Translations under genes and position numbers: made by a program
Shown here: positions 17,480-26,623 of the stretch, one piece after another
How the letters are laid out: each line of letters opens with the position of its first letter
Position numbering within the stretch: the stretch's first letter is position 1
Notes under the pieces: generated by a model
Database searches by the model: none
What the model saw: only the letters and a program-made list of their open reading frames with translations
Told to the model about the DNA's origin: nothing
Source: Cupriavidus sp. EM10
GTDB taxonomy: Bacteria > Pseudomonadota > Gammaproteobacteria > Burkholderiales > Burkholderiaceae
Direction: 5' to 3'
Length of the DNA: 64,000 nucleotides
Assembly: GCF_018729255.1 (NCBI RefSeq)
Contig: NZ_CP076061.1
Location: 496,001-560,000, forward strand

Positions 17480-17497
17480 CTATCTACCTGTAGATAG
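17480..17497. promoter_or_regulatory. TetR operator, distal copy
   Basis: CTATCTACCTGTAGATAG is a perfect inverted repeat of the same design, 142 bases from the proximal copy (centre to centre). The region 17234-17692 (459 bases) contains no gene; apart from these two sites nothing else was recognised in it. The distal site could also influence the divergent hydrolase gene at 17693. Confidence 0.75.
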
Positions 17498-17692
17498 ATG
17501 CGCAAGGGGAAAGTTGGAATTCGGCCCATAAAGATTTCTATAGGCCCGATTGAGGTGCTTAATTCTGAAGTCAAGTCGTTGATTATCAAGGAATAACGGG
17601 ACGGAAAGCGGCGGCGCGGCATCGGGCCGCCCTTCCTATTGGCACCACAAGTGCTAGGGTTATCCCACCTGCCTGCCAAATCCCATCGCCCC

Positions 17693-18568
17693 ATGCCGTC
17701 GATCCCCTCCGCGCAATCCGCCCATTTCAACTACCGGCGCTGGTTTGCGAGCGCGCTGGGGCTTGCCGGACTGGCTGTCGTCGCTGGCGTCGGCCGCCTG
17801 CTGCTATACCGGGCGATCGAACGCGAGGCCTTCGTGCCAGGCCAGATCGGCACCCTGTTGCCCGACGACCTGGGCGTGGCGTCGCGGCAGTTTACGTTCG
17901 ACAGCGGCGGCCGGGCGCTGCACGCGTCGTGGGTGGCGGCTACCGATCCGGCCGCGCCCGCGCTGGCGGTCTTCCATGGCGACGAGGAATGCCTGGCCGA
18001 TTGGGCGCCCGTGCAGGCATTGCTGCACGCGGCAGGTATCAGTTCCTTCGTATTCGATTACAGCGGCTATGGCGCCAGCACCGGCACGCCCAGCGTAAGC
18101 CACCTGCGCCAGGACGCCCTGGCCGCCTTCGCCCAGTTCCGCGCGGCCACGCCGCAGGCCGCGCGGCATTATGTGATGGGATATTCGCTCGGCAGCGGCG
18201 TGCTGCTCGACGTTCTGGATGAACTACGACCTCTGCCCGATGGGCTGGTCATTGGCGCAGGCTTCTGTTCGGCGCGCTCCGCCGCCGTGGCCACCGGCCT
18301 GGTGCCGCGCTGGCTGGCCTGGGCGCTGCCGAACCCGTGGGACAACATCGCCCGGCTGCGCGTGTCGAAGCTGCCCGTCATGCTGGTTCACAGCCGGCGC
18401 GACAAGACCATCCCGTTCCGCCAGGCCGAGCACCTGGCCCGCGCCGCGCCGGGCCCGAGCCGGCTGGTGGTATTCGAAGACCTGCCCCACAACGCCGCCA
18501 TCGAAACGCCCTTCATGAAGACGTTCTGGGCCCCGGTGATTGGCTGGCTGCAGGGCGGAAAGCTGTAG
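17693..18568 (+). CDS. Membrane-anchored alpha/beta hydrolase
   Basis: A 291-residue alpha/beta-hydrolase with one N-terminal membrane segment (about 18-36), so the catalytic domain is probably periplasmic or membrane-anchored. The nucleophile is Ser165 in VMGYSLGSGV, the acid candidate is Asp in HSRRDKTIPF, and the catalytic His is in DLPHNAA. FDYSGYGAS is typical of the BAAT/YfhR-like subgroup. The start at 17693 is chosen over 17639 because the additional 18 residues are not signal-like, though no strong ribosome site distinguishes them. The substrate is unknown. It is convergent with the chemoreceptor gene 28 bases downstream. Confidence 0.8.
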   Translation: MPSIPSAQSAHFNYRRWFASALGLAGLAVVAGVGRLLLYRAIEREAFVPGQIGTLLPDDLGVASRQFTFDSGGRALHASWVAATDPAAPALAVFHGDEECLADWAPVQALLHAAGISSFVFDYSGYGASTGTPSVSHLRQDALAAFAQFRAATPQAARHYVMGYSLGSGVLLDVLDELRPLPDGLVIGAGFCSARSAAVATGLVPRWLAWALPNPWDNIARLRVSKLPVMLVHSRRDKTIPFRQAEHLARAAPGPSRLVVFEDLPHNAAIETPFMKTFWAPVIGWLQGGKL

Positions 18569-18595
18569 CCCTCTACGGCGAGGGCAGGACGACGA

Positions 18596-19690
18596 TTACA
18601 GCTTGAACTCGCCCACCACCTTCTGCAGTTCCTGGGCCTGATCGGCCAGCGCCGCCGACGCCGCGGCGGCTTGCTCCACCAGCGCGGCGTTCTGCTGCGT
18701 CACGTCGTCCATCTGGGATACGGCCACATTGACCTGCTCGATGCCTTCGCTCTGGTGCTCCGATGCCACGGCGATCTCGCCCAGGATCTGCGTCACGCGG
18801 CGCACGGCCTGGACGATCTCGTCCATGGTGTTGCCGGCCTGGCCGACCAGCGCCGAGCCGTTTTCCACCTGGCGCGCCGAATCGCTGATCAGCACGTTGA
18901 TTTCCTTGGCCGCCGCCGCGCTGCGCTGGGCCAGCGTGCGCACCTCGCCCGCCACCACGGCAAAGCCGCGCCCCTGCTCGCCCGCGCGTGCCGCTTCCAC
19001 GGCGGCATTCAGGGCCAGGATGTTGGTCTGGAAAGCGATGCCCTCGATCACGGCGATGATGTCGGTCACCTTGCGCGAGCTGACACTGATGGCGTCCATC
19101 GTCTGCACCACGTTGCTGACGATGGTGCCGCCCCGCTCCGCGATGCCCGAAGCCGACGCCGCCAGGCCGTTTGCCGTGCGGGCGCGCTCGGTGTTCTGCT
19201 TCACCATGGCCGTCAGTTCGCCCATGCTCGACGCCGTTTCCTCCAGCGTGGCCGCCTGTTCCTCGGTGCGCTGCGACAGGTCGGTATTGCCCACGGCAAT
19301 CTGCTGCGACGCCGACGAGATCGAATCGCTGGCGCCCTTGATGCGCGTCACCAGGTCGGTGAGCATGTCTTCCATCTCGCCCAGGCCGCCCAGCAGGCGG
19401 CCAAAGTCGCCGCCGCGCTCGGTCTCGAAATCCTTGCTCAGGTCGCCCGCCGCCACGGTCTCGGCGATGAATTCGGCCTCCTTGAGCGGCTCCTCGATCG
19501 CGCGAGTCAGCCGGAACCAGCAAACCACGCTGAACACCAGTACCACGATTGCCAGCGTCCACAGCCAGCTGCGCGTGCTGCCATCGGCCACCTGGCCCAG
19601 CGCCAGTACCAGCATGGCCGCCACCAGCAGCACGTTTACCCCAAATGCCGCGCCCATGCGGGTGCGCATACTCAAGTTGTCCCAGGCCAT
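18596..19690 (-). CDS. Methyl-accepting chemotaxis protein without periplasmic domain
   Basis: A 364-residue receptor. Two N-terminal membrane helices (about 15-34 and 41-60) are separated by only a few residues, so there is no periplasmic sensor. A HAMP-like segment follows, then a coiled-coil signalling domain with the CheA/CheW tip [21 protein letters not shown]. It probably senses a cytoplasmic or membrane signal, or is activated by a partner. A near-consensus sigma-28 promoter lies 54-81 bases upstream. It is close to the 4.7 kb receptor in the signalling part. Confidence 0.9.
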   Translation of the reverse strand: MAWDNLSMRTRMGAAFGVNVLLVAAMLVLALGQVADGSTRSWLWTLAIVVLVFSVVCWFRLTRAIEEPLKEAEFIAETVAAGDLSKDFETERGGDFGRLLGGLGEMEDMLTDLVTRIKGASDSISSASQQIAVGNTDLSQRTEEQAATLEETASSMGELTAMVKQNTERARTANGLAASASGIAERGGTIVSNVVQTMDAISVSSRKVTDIIAVIEGIAFQTNILALNAAVEAARAGEQGRGFAVVAGEVRTLAQRSAAAAKEINVLISDSARQVENGSALVGQAGNTMDEIVQAVRRVTQILGEIAVASEHQSEGIEQVNVAVSQMDDVTQQNAALVEQAAAASAALADQAQELQKVVGEFKL

Positions 19691-19743
19691 GATCGGTTCC
19701 GCTCCTCGATTTCCGCCCCGCGTTGTCCGGGGCTATCGATGGG

Positions 19744-19771
19744 CTAACGGCTGGTCGGCCCTGAAACTTTA
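19744..19771 (-). promoter_or_regulatory. Candidate sigma-28 (FliA) promoter of the second chemoreceptor
   Basis: On the minus strand TAAAGTTT matches the flagellar -35 consensus exactly. After a 12-base spacer comes GCCGTTAG, close to GCCGATAA. It overlaps the 3' end of the chlD-like gene by three bases. Confidence 0.65.
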
Positions 19772-21514
19772 GGGGCCCTGCAGCGAATCGGCGGTCTGAA
19801 GGTCTGCGCCCCAGGCCTGCGCCAGTTGCCCGCAGCGTCCCAGCGGCAGCGCCTGCCGTTCGACATCGACCACCACGACGTGATCGGCCCACGCCGGCCG
19901 CGCCGGCGACTCCGCGCTGCGGCCATCGGTCAGCAGCCACAGCCAGCGTTGCTGGGCAGGCCGGCGCCTGGCCTGCCAGGCCAGCAGCTGGTCGGCCCGC
20001 GCCGTGCCCAGCGCCAGCGGCGTGCCGCCGCCACCGGCAATCGGGCGGATCCAGTCGTCGTTCCACGGGCGGGCGCGCGACGGCGCCAGGCGGACTTCGG
20101 CGTGCCGGCCCGCAAAGCAGACCAGCGCCACGTCGGCGCGCGCCTGGTAGGCCCGCTCGACCAGCCGCGTCAGCACGCCCTTGGCCAGCGCCAGTTGCTC
20201 GCCATGGGCCATCGAGCCGGAACAGTCGAGCACAAAGCAGTGCAGCACCCCGGCGCGCGCATCGGCACGCCGGAAGCGGATATGGGCGACGTCCAGCGTC
20301 GCCTGCCGCTTGGCGGCCAGCGTGCGCGGCCAGTGGACGCGTGTACCGGCGATGCCGCCGTGCGCGGCATGCCGTGGCAATGGTGGACGGAGGGCTTGCC
20401 ACCGATGGCCGCCCGTCCGGTCCAGGTCCGGGCCGGATGGCCGCCGGTGGCTCAGGCTTTTTTGGCGGTAGCTTCCCGAAAGGCTTCAGCGGCTTGACCT
20501 CGGCGATGCCGGGGGCATGGGGCGGTGGCAGCGCGCCCCAGGGTCGGCGGGTTCGCTGGACTGCGGCGCGGGCGTCGGCGCCTGTGCCGCAGAGCTCTGC
20601 GGCGGCACGCCGGCATGGCGGCGGTGATGGAGCACCAGCTCGGCCACTGCGTCCACATGGCCGGTATCGATGGCATCCGCGCCCCGCCAGGCCGCCAGCG
20701 CGCGGGCGGCGCGCAGCATTACCAGGTCGGCCCGCACCCCATCCACGGCAGCCGCCAGACAGAGCGCGCTGACGCGGTCGTGCACGGCATCGCCGAACGA
20801 CAGCGCGGCAAGGGCCGCCCGGGCACGCGCGACCTGGCTGGCCAACGCCTGCTGGCGTGGGGCCAGTGCTGCGCGAAAGCCCTCCGGATCGGTATCGAAC
20901 GCCAGCCGCGCCCGCACGATCGCCTGCCGGGCGGCCGGGTCGTCGTAGTTCGACAGGGCCAGCGCCAGCCCGAAGCGGTCCAGCAACTGCGGCCGCAGTT
21001 CGCCCTCTTCCGGATTCATCGTGCCCACCAGCACGAAACGCGCCGGATGCTGGTGCGAAACGCCGTCGCGCTCCACCACGTTGACACCACTGGCCGCCAC
21101 ATCCAGCAACTGGTCGACCAGCGGATCGGGCAGCAGGTTGACTTCGTCGACGTACAGCACGCCATCGTGCGCGCGCGCCAGCAGGCCCGGCTGGAACCGC
21201 ACCTCGCCCTGCTGCAGCACGTGGCCCAGGTCCAGCGTGCCGGTCAGCTGTTCCTCGCTGGCGCCCAGCGGCAGCGTCACGAACTGGCCGTGCGGCAGCA
21301 GTTCGGCCAGCGCACGCGCGGCCGTGGACTTGGCAGTGCCGCGCGGGCCGGTCACCAGCACGCCGCCGATGCCGGGGTCCACGGCAGCCAGCAGCAGGGC
21401 CTGTTGCAGGGCTTCCTGTCCGACCAGCGCGCTGAACGGGAAAATCGGGCGCAGCGCGGCGTGGGCGGATCGCACTGATTGGGTGGCTTGGGTGGCTTGG
21501 GCTGAGTCGGTCAT
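19769..21514 (-). CDS. chlD: ChlD/ChlI-like cobaltochelatase subunit: AAA+ domain, linker, VWA domain (frame broken; carries a -1 slippery site)
   Basis: The 5' frame encodes a BchI/ChlI-like AAA+ domain: Walker A VTGPRGTAKS, Walker B VLYVDEVNLLPD, sensor GTMNPEEG. The 3' frame, from about 20440, encodes a VWA domain with the MIDAS motif DCSGSMAHG and GGGGTPL. As read, the 5' frame stops at TGA in the linker (20486). The natural linker WGALPPPHAPGIAEVKPLKP lies in another frame, so a base appears lost near 20541 and a compensating change near 20430. Together they make a protein of about 580 residues that powers metal insertion by CobN. The linker holds A AAA AAG at 20463-20457, with a stop two codons on in the -1 frame and a hairpin beginning five bases later. 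The start overlaps the cobN stop (ATGA). Confidence 0.8.
20398..20463 (-). promoter_or_regulatory. Candidate programmed -1 ribosomal frameshift signal in chlD
   Basis: On the minus strand the heptamer A AAA AAG (20463-20457) is read CCA AAA AAG in the linker frame. A five-base spacer CCTGA precedes a 54-base hairpin closed by GCCACCG / CGGTGGC (20451-20398). The -1 frame gives Lys-Lys-Ala then TGA (20454-20452). A GGGAA purine patch lies about 11 bases upstream. These are the three classic elements of a dnaX-type signal. Confidence 0.65.
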
Positions 21515-24500
21515 TGCATCCCTTCCAGACGCTGTTCGTTGTCGAGCAGATGGTGGGCGATGCGCTCGCGCTGGTCGCCCGGTTCCTGCCACAGTCCGCG
21601 CTCCATCGCTTCGAGCAAGCGCTCGCAGATGCCCTGCAGGGCACGCGGATTGTGCCGCGCCAGAAAGTCGCGCGTGGCGTCGTCATGCACATACGCGTCG
21701 GCCACCAGCGCGTACTGGTGATCGCCCACCACGCGGGCGGTGGCGTCGTAGCCGAACAGGTAGTCCACCGTCGCCGCCATTTCGAACGCGCCCTTGTAGC
21801 CGTGCCGCTTCACGCCGTCGATCCATTTGGGATTGACCACCCGTGTGCGGATCACCCGGGCGATCTCCTCGCCCAGCGTGCGCACGCGCGGCGCCGCCGG
21901 GTTGGCGTGGTCGCCATGATAGATGGCCGGCTGCGAGCCGCCCAGGTGCCGCACGGCGGCCACCATGCCGCCCTGGAACTGGTAGTAGTCGTTGGCGTCC
22001 AGGATGTCGTGCTCGCGGTTGTCCTGGTTCTGCAGCACCACGTCGATCTCCGCCAGCCGGGCCGCAAACGTGTCGCGGGCCTCGACGCCGTCGGCGCGCT
22101 GCCCATAGGCATAGCCGCCCGCATGCAGGTAGGCATGCGCCAGGTCGCCATCGGTCTGCCAGCGCCGGCCGTCGATCAGCGTCTGCAGGCCCGTGCCGTA
22201 GTCGCCCGGCCGTGCGCCGAACACACGCCAGCTGGCGCGTTCCAGCGCCGTGTCGGCATCGACGCCCTGTTGCGCCAGCGCGCGCTGTTCGGCCAGCACG
22301 CGGGCGCGGATCGGGTTGACGTCTTCGGGCTCGTCCAGCGCCGCCACCGCGCGCACGGCGGCATCGAAGATCGCCACCAGGTTGGCGAAGGCATCGCGGA
22401 AGAAGCCGGACACGCGCAGCGTGACGTCCACGCGCGGACGGTCGAAGATGGCCATCGGCAGGATTTCGAAATCGACCACGCGATGGCTGCCATGGGCCCA
22501 CTTGGGCCGCACGCCCAGCAACGCCATGGCCTGCGCGATATCGTCGCCGCCGGTACGCATGGTTGCCGTGCCCCAGACCGACAGCCCCACGGCGCGCGGA
22601 TACTCGCCATGCTCCTGCAGGTGCCGCTCGATCAGCTGGTCGGCCGCGCGCAGGCCCAGCGTCCACGCCGTACGGGTGGGCACGGCGCGCGTATCGACCG
22701 AATAGAAGTTGCGCCCGGTGGGCAGCACATCGGGCCGTCCGCGCGACGGCGCGCCACTGGGCCCGGCTGGCACGAAACGCCCCGCCAGCCCGCGTTCGAG
22801 CTGCAGCAGCTCCTGCGGACCGCAGGCATCCAGGCGCGGCGCCACCTGTTCGCGCAGCCGCGCCAGCACCGCTCCCGATTGCGGCCCCAGCGCCTCGTCG
22901 TCATCGAGCAGCCGCAGGGCCAGCGCTTCGAGCCGCTCGCGCGTATCGCCATGATGGCGCCATGGGGCATCGTCGATGGCGGCCAGCACTTCGGGCCGAG
23001 GGCCGGTCCACGGTGCCGACCAGTCGGCGTCGAGCGGGTCGAAGCCGTCGCCAAGCGACAGGTCCGCCGCCAGCGCCTTGAGCAGGCTGGCGCGTCCGTC
23101 CTGTCCGTCGCCAACCGGAAAGCGCCCCAGCGCGGCAAGCGTGTCGCGGCGCTGGCGGCCCTGCGGCGACCGGCCGAACACATGCAGGCCATCGCGGATC
23201 TGCGACTCCTTCAGCTCGCACAGCCAGGCATCGGTACGGTTCAGCAGCGCGTCTTCTTCCGCGCCGCTGGCCGGGGCGTCGATGCCCAGTTCGCGGTGCA
23301 ACTGCTGGCCGACGATCGATTTCAGGATCTCGCGCCGCAGCAGCTTCGCGCGGCGCGGGTCAACCGTCAGCGCCTCGTAGTATTCGTCGACCTGGCGCTC
23401 CAGGTCCTGCAGCGGGCCGTAGTTCTCGGCACGCGTGAGCGGCGGCATCAGGTGGTCGATGATCACGGCCTGCGCGCGCCGCTTCGCTTGCGCGCCCTCG
23501 CCGGGGTCATTGACGATGAACGGATACAGGTGCGGCAGCGGCCCCAGAATCGCATCGGGCCAGCAGGCTTCCGACAGCGCCACGCTCTTGCCCGGCAGCC
23601 ATTCCAGGTTGCCATGCTTGCCGACATGCACCACGGCATCGATGCCAAACGTATGCCGCAGCCAGAAATAGAAAGCCAGGTAGCCGTGCGGCGGCACCAG
23701 CTCGGCATCGTGATAGCTGGCGTAGTCGTCCACACCATAGGCCCGGGCCGGCTGGATGCCGACGAACACGTTGCCGGTGCGCACGCCGGCGATCATGAAG
23801 CGGCCGTCTCGCACCATCGGATCGGCGTCGGGGGCGCCCCAGCGGGCGGCGATGGCATCCTGGTTGGCCCGCGGCAATTGCGCCAGCCAGCCCAGGTAAT
23901 CGGCCATCGCCACGCTCTGGAACGCGGGGCGCCACGCATGCTGCGCCAGGTCGTTGGTCACGCCGCGCGTCAGGCCCTGCATCAATGCATCGCCATCGGC
24001 GGGCAGGGGGCCCACGGCATAGCCCGCATCGCGCAGCGCGGCCAGTATCCGCACGACCGACGCCGGCGTGTCCAGCCCGACGCCATTGCCGATACGCCCT
24101 TCGCTGGCCGGATAGTTGGCCAGGATCAGCGCCAGGCGCTTTTCGGCGGCCGGCAGCGTGCGCAGCCGGCACCAGCGGCGCGCCAGTTCGGCCACGAAGG
24201 CGATGCGTTCGGCATCGGGCCGGTAGCGCACCACGTCGACCTCGGTATGCGGGCAGCGGTACGCCAGCCCCTTGAAGCTGACGGCGCGCGTGATGATGCG
24301 GCCATCGACTTCGGGCATCGCCACGTGCATGGCCACATCGCGCGTGCCCAGGCCCTGGCTGTCGGCCAGCCAGTCCTCGCGGTTGCCGCCGCTCAGGATC
24401 ACCTGCAGCACCGGCGCGTCGTTGGCCAGCGGCGGATCGGCGTCCCCGGCATTGTCGAGCGACGCGACCGAGAACGCCGTGGTGTTGAGGACGAGAGAAA

Positions 24501-25293
24501 CGGCGTGCGTGTCGCACAGGCGCTGCAGCACCTCGCGGCAGATCGGCTCCTTGAGCGAGCTGACGGCCAGCGGCAACGGGCACAGGCCTGCGTCGAGCAG
24601 CGCCTCGGCCATTGCATCGAATACGTCGGTATTGCCGGCCTGCAGGTGCGACCGATAGAACAGCAGCGCCACTACGGGCGCGCCAGCCAGGCCGCGTGCC
24701 GCCCACTCGCGCTGCCAGTCTTGCACCGTGGCCACGCCATGATCGCGATGGTAGAGCGCGGCCTGCGGCAGCACCTGTGCCGGCAGCACGGGCAGCGTGT
24801 GGCCATAGGCATGCTGGCCCAGGCAGCGGAAGAACTGCTCGGCGTTGCCCGCCCCGCCCTCGCGCAGATAGCGCCAGAGCTGGTGCGACAGCGCCGGCGG
24901 GGCGTTGCCAAGCCGCGCCAGGTTGTCGTCCTCGTCCAGGTCGCCCGAGAACATCACCAGCAACTGGCCGCGTGCGCGCGCCAGTTCGGGCAGCCGTTCC
25001 AGCCCGTAGGCCCAGTCACTGGCGCCGCCCAGGTGGTCTACCACCACCACGCGGGCGTGCTGCAGCACTTCGTCGATATAGAGATCGAGCGACGCCGGCT
25101 GGCGCAGGTACATCTGGTTGGCCAGCCGCACGCTCGGGTAACCGGCGCCAAGCCGGGGCACGGCGGCGGCCAGCAGCGACAGCGTGGTATCGGCCGCGCT
25201 CAGGATGACGATGTCGCCCGGCGTCTGCTCGATGCGCAGCACCACGGCGCTGTCTTCGACAAAGCCGCCGGGCCGGGTGGACAGCAGGTGCAT
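21511..25293 (-). CDS. cobN: Cobaltochelatase large subunit CobN
   Basis: A 1260-residue CobN/BchH-family protein, the large catalytic subunit that binds the corrin ring (hydrogenobyrinate a,c-diamide) and inserts cobalt in the aerobic B12 pathway. Family landmarks include LPADGDALMQGLTRG, VHVGKHGNLEWLPGKSVALS with its conserved His residues, the LPTGRNFYSVDTRAVPTRTAW block, and PKWIDGVKRHGYKGAFEMAATVDYLFGYDATA near the C-terminus. The length is normal for CobN. There is no signal peptide, so it is cytoplasmic. It lies 28 bases after cobW and overlaps the chlD-like gene, forming one operon. No cobS or cobT is present, consistent with ChlI/ChlD-type partners. Confidence 0.94.
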   Translation of the reverse strand: MHLLSTRPGGFVEDSAVVLRIEQTPGDIVILSAADTTLSLLAAAVPRLGAGYPSVRLANQMYLRQPASLDLYIDEVLQHARVVVVDHLGGASDWAYGLERLPELARARGQLLVMFSGDLDEDDNLARLGNAPPALSHQLWRYLREGGAGNAEQFFRCLGQHAYGHTLPVLPAQVLPQAALYHRDHGVATVQDWQREWAARGLAGAPVVALLFYRSHLQAGNTDVFDAMAEALLDAGLCPLPLAVSSLKEPICREVLQRLCDTHAVSLVLNTTAFSVASLDNAGDADPPLANDAPVLQVILSGGNREDWLADSQGLGTRDVAMHVAMPEVDGRIITRAVSFKGLAYRCPHTEVDVVRYRPDAERIAFVAELARRWCRLRTLPAAEKRLALILANYPASEGRIGNGVGLDTPASVVRILAALRDAGYAVGPLPADGDALMQGLTRGVTNDLAQHAWRPAFQSVAMADYLGWLAQLPRANQDAIAARWGAPDADPMVRDGRFMIAGVRTGNVFVGIQPARAYGVDDYASYHDAELVPPHGYLAFYFWLRHTFGIDAVVHVGKHGNLEWLPGKSVALSEACWPDAILGPLPHLYPFIVNDPGEGAQAKRRAQAVIIDHLMPPLTRAENYGPLQDLERQVDEYYEALTVDPRRAKLLRREILKSIVGQQLHRELGIDAPASGAEEDALLNRTDAWLCELKESQIRDGLHVFGRSPQGRQRRDTLAALGRFPVGDGQDGRASLLKALAADLSLGDGFDPLDADWSAPWTGPRPEVLAAIDDAPWRHHGDTRERLEALALRLLDDDEALGPQSGAVLARLREQVAPRLDACGPQELLQLERGLAGRFVPAGPSGAPSRGRPDVLPTGRNFYSVDTRAVPTRTAWTLGLRAADQLIERHLQEHGEYPRAVGLSVWGTATMRTGGDDIAQAMALLGVRPKWAHGSHRVVDFEILPMAIFDRPRVDVTLRVSGFFRDAFANLVAIFDAAVRAVAALDEPEDVNPIRARVLAEQRALAQQGVDADTALERASWRVFGARPGDYGTGLQTLIDGRRWQTDGDLAHAYLHAGGYAYGQRADGVEARDTFAARLAEIDVVLQNQDNREHDILDANDYYQFQGGMVAAVRHLGGSQPAIYHGDHANPAAPRVRTLGEEIARVIRTRVVNPKWIDGVKRHGYKGAFEMAATVDYLFGYDATARVVGDHQYALVADAYVHDDATRDFLARHNPRALQGICERLLEAMERGLWQEPGDQRERIAHHLLDNEQRLEGMQ

Positions 25294-25321
25294 CGCTCAG
25301 ATTGCCTTGGCCGCTCGCCGC

Positions 25322-26386
25322 TCAGCGCGCCAGCGCGGCATCCAGCGCTGCCTGCAGCACGGCGCCGTCCAGGTCCTGGCCGATCAGCACCACGCGCGTG
25401 CCCTGCGGCTCGCCGGCGCGCCAAGCGCGGTCGAAATAGCTGTCGAAACGCTGGCCCACGCCATGCAGCACCAGGCGCATGGCCTTGCCCGGCAGCGTGG
25501 CAAAGCCCTTCACGCGATAGATCGTGTGCGCGGCCACCAGTTTTTGCAGCGCGGCAACCAGTGCGTCGCGGTCCACCGTGCCGGCATGCACCACCACCGA
25601 ATCGAACTCGTCGTGGTGGTGGTCGGCGTGGTCGGGGTCGTCGGCGCTGCCGTGGTGATCGGGACGCAGGTGGATGGTGTCCTCCGAGGCCCGGTTCAGC
25701 CCCAGCAGGCTGTTCACGTCCAGCGAGCCAGCCTGCGCCGGCACGATCTTGACCTCGGCCGGGATCTCGGGGCGCACCAGTGCTTCGACGCTGGCGATCT
25801 GCGCGGCGTCCATCAGGTCGGTCTTGTTCAGGATGACCAGGTCGGCGCTGGCCAGCTGGTCTTCGAACAGCTCGTGCAGCGGCGATTCATGATCCAGGTT
25901 CGGATCGGCGCGGCGTTGCTCGTCCACCGCCGCCGGATTGGCCGCGAACTGGCCTGCGGCCGCGGCGGGGCCATCGACCACCGTCACCACCGAATCCACC
26001 GTGAAGGCGTTGCGGATGCTGGGCCAGTGGAAGGCCTGCACCAGCGGCTTGGGCAGGGCCAGGCCCGACGTCTCGATCAGCACGTGGTCGATCTGGTCGC
26101 GGCGCTCCAGCAGCTGTTCCATGACCGGGAAGAATTCCTCCTGCACCGTGCAGCACAGGCAGCCGTTGGCCAGTTCGTACAGCTGGCCGGTGGGCTCGCC
26201 CGCGTCGTCGCAGCCGATGCCGCAGCCCTTCAGGATTTCGCCGTCGATGCCCAGTTCGCCGAACTCGTTGACGATCACCGCGATACGGCGGCCGTTGGCG
26301 TTGTCGAGGATATGGCGCAGCAGCGTGGTCTTGCCGCTGCCGAGGAAGCCCGTGACGATGGTGGCGGGGATCTTGGAGGTTTGCAT
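25322..26386 (-). CDS. cobW: CobW-type GTPase metallochaperone
   Basis: A 354-residue G3E GTPase of the COG0523/CobW group, thought to deliver Co(II) to cobaltochelatase. The P-loop GFLGSGKTT is at residues 13-21, and the metal motif CLCC in NGCLCCTVQ precedes the switch region. LNKTDL is the guanine-specificity motif. A His/Asp-rich stretch (HADHHHDEFD) in the linker could bind metal. The C-terminal CobW_C domain includes HTIYRVKGF. It is the first gene of the cobW-cobN-chlD operon. Upstream are two REP-like hairpins rather than a visible B12 riboswitch. Confidence 0.93.
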   Translation of the reverse strand: MQTSKIPATIVTGFLGSGKTTLLRHILDNANGRRIAVIVNEFGELGIDGEILKGCGIGCDDAGEPTGQLYELANGCLCCTVQEEFFPVMEQLLERRDQIDHVLIETSGLALPKPLVQAFHWPSIRNAFTVDSVVTVVDGPAAAAGQFAANPAAVDEQRRADPNLDHESPLHELFEDQLASADLVILNKTDLMDAAQIASVEALVRPEIPAEVKIVPAQAGSLDVNSLLGLNRASEDTIHLRPDHHGSADDPDHADHHHDEFDSVVVHAGTVDRDALVAALQKLVAAHTIYRVKGFATLPGKAMRLVLHGVGQRFDSYFDRAWRAGEPQGTRVVLIGQDLDGAVLQAALDAALAR

Positions 26387-26479
26387 GCGGGTTTCGGGCT
26401 GGATTTGCGAAGGCCGTCAGGATACGGCGATACGGGGGGGCTGTCTATTTGGGGGCTTGGTTGGTGTGGAAACGCTTTG

Positions 26480-26520
26480 CCCTCACCCCCGGCCCCTCTC
26501 CCGCTCGCGGGAGAGGGGAG
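26480..26520. repeat. REP-like hairpin repeat, copy A of pair
   Basis: CCCTCACCCCCGGCC is followed by the hairpin CCTCTCCCGC-TC-GCGGGAGAGG and then GGAG. It is in the gap between the membrane CobN-like gene and cobW, in head-to-head orientation with copy B. Confidence 0.85.
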
Positions 26521-26549
26521 AACACCGTGGGCGGATCAAAAGCTGTTGG

Positions 26550-26594
26550 TTTGCTCCCCTCTCCCGCCTGCGGGAGAGGGGCTGGGGGTGAGGG
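26550..26594. repeat. REP-like hairpin repeat, copy B of pair
   Basis: The inverted copy of the same unit: TTTGCTCCCC then CTCTCCCGC-CT-GCGGGAGAG, then the tail GGGCTGGGGGTGAGGGG. Two hairpins in tandem here may separate transcription of the CobN-like gene from cobW. Confidence 0.85.
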
Positions 26595-26623
26595 GCAAGC
26601 GCATCAACCACCACTGCCGCGTA

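Noticed and set aside
21514..25752. A 1412-codon open frame on the plus strand opposite cobN
   Set aside because: It is the antisense shadow of cobN and cobW in GC-rich DNA, with Arg/His/Gln-rich low-information sequence and no family motifs. Similar long shadows opposite plcN, hpnN, aceA and the pel genes were dismissed for the same reason.
26387..26623. Riboswitch upstream of cobW
   Set aside because: The gap is filled by two REP-like hairpins and shows no B12-box sequence.
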